A DNA stretch of 64,000 nucleotides from positions 26,683 through 90,682 of the forward strand of contig JBMHCC010000009.1 in NCBI GenBank assembly GCA_049890115.1. Direction: 5' to 3'. The position numbers were made by a program, and so were the translations under genes. This document shows positions 63,595-64,000 of this stretch, one piece after another. The first letter of the stretch is position 1. Each line of letters opens with the position of its first letter. The DNA comes from UBA685 sp049890115 (GTDB lineage Bacteria; Pseudomonadota; Alphaproteobacteria; Puniceispirillales; Puniceispirillaceae). The notes beneath the pieces were generated by a model, which saw nothing but the letters and a program-made list of their open reading frames with translations, was not told the origin of the DNA and ran no database searches.

Positions 63595-64000
63595 CTATTT
63601 TTGGCCTTCTTCATCTGCAAACAGACGTTTTGTGATTTGGGCAATCACATCTGTTTTATGATGACAGTCAAAGCTGATGATATGGGTCTTTTCAGGCCTA
63701 TCACGCCCCTCTGCCATCTGATAAAGACCACGATAGTGACCATCATCTTGCTTTGATAAAGACAGCATCCGTGCTCTGGCATGAAGCATTATCCTATCTG
63801 TTGTAAAATAGGCTGTTTGCCTGCCATCCTGCGCGAACCCTGCCACACCAAAGGGCCTACCATCCTCAGAACGCAACGCTGCGATACGCTCTTTGTCATA
63901 GGTTTCATCAAATAAGATATTAAAACGGCCAAATTCCACCTTAAAATCAAAATCATGACCAACCATAGGACGTTGTATCTCATAACGAAGCCGCAATTTT
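63595..64000 (-). CDS. Hypothetical protein, 5' end beyond the window
   Basis: The frame is open to the right edge, so the protein is truncated; at least 133 residues are visible. The sequence (for example EFGRFNILFDETYDKERIA, RIMLHARARMLSLSKQDDG, HIISFDCHHKTDVIAQ) shows no family I recognise and no transmembrane segment. Convergent with the FecR-like gene, 20 bases apart. Confidence 0.6.
   Translation of the reverse strand, partial: KLRLRYEIQRPMVGHDFDFKVEFGRFNILFDETYDKERIAALRSEDGRPFGVAGFAQDGRQTAYFTTDRIMLHARARMLSLSKQDDGHYRGLYQMAEGRDRPEKTHIISFDCHHKTDVIAQITKRLFADEEGQK

Overview
The window reads as a stretch of a marine alphaproteobacterial chromosome with a streamlined, moderately AT-rich genome. 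I infer a SAR116-like (Puniceispirillum-type) or related lineage. The basis is gene order (dusB-ntrB-ntrC-ntrY-ntrX-trkA-hfq; an ispDF fusion followed by pgpA and cinA), a pyruvate dehydrogenase E1-beta carrying its own lipoyl domain, an AapJ-type amino-acid binding protein, a DMSP demethylase and an iron-sulfur cryptochrome/photolyase. This assignment is an inference from gene content, not a database result. Coding density is very high: no gap between genes exceeds 300 bases (the longest is about 238 bases, 42477-42714), and many genes overlap by 1-4 bases. I saw no tRNA, rRNA, CRISPR array, insertion sequence or phage gene.

Region 1 (1-8850): the amino-acid binding protein AapJ at the left edge, cystathionine beta-lyase, a DEAD-box RNA helicase with a long basic repetitive tail, then a molybdenum-cofactor operon read leftwards (moaA, mobB, moeA, moaD, moaE) with a lone tungstate-binding protein (tupA) divergent from it. 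Region 2 (8850-18150) is the most striking metabolic locus. DMSP demethylase DmdA is divergent from an O-acetylhomoserine sulfhydrylase (MetY), which could capture the methanethiol that this pathway releases. These are followed by an alpha/beta hydrolase, a FadN-type hydroxyacyl-CoA dehydrogenase/crotonase fusion, and good candidates for DmdB (acyl-CoA ligase) and DmdC (acyl-CoA dehydrogenase). The dmdA/metY intergenic region has a long interrupted palindrome and a leader with a T8 tract, suggesting dedicated control.

Region 3 (18150-33920): two overlapping photolyase genes (a classical class I enzyme and an FeS-type one), a DMT exporter, redox proteins, the repair enzymes Mfd and RecG, SdhE, a DUF502 membrane protein, MazG, an inositol-phosphatase-like protein, Hfq and a D-amino-acid transaminase-like protein. 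Region 4 (33950-44870): TrkA and the two nitrogen two-component systems NtrYX and NtrBC with DusB, then IspDF, PgpA and CinA-C on the other strand. NtrC is remarkable because its AAA+ core has lost the GAFTGA loop, the Walker B acidic pair, Walker A glycines and an arginine finger.

Region 5 (44850-57170): a long same-strand run tpiA-secG-pyrG-kdsA-eno-ftsB-pdhA-pdhB-pdhC-lpd-lipA-ratA joining lower glycolysis, the pyruvate dehydrogenase complex and lipoate synthesis. Region 6 (57250-64000): a clear sigma70 promoter driving a PpiD-like chaperone and TrpE, then a SPOR-domain periplasmic protein, a small exported protein, a LysE exporter, a FecR-like exported protein and a truncated unknown gene at the right edge.
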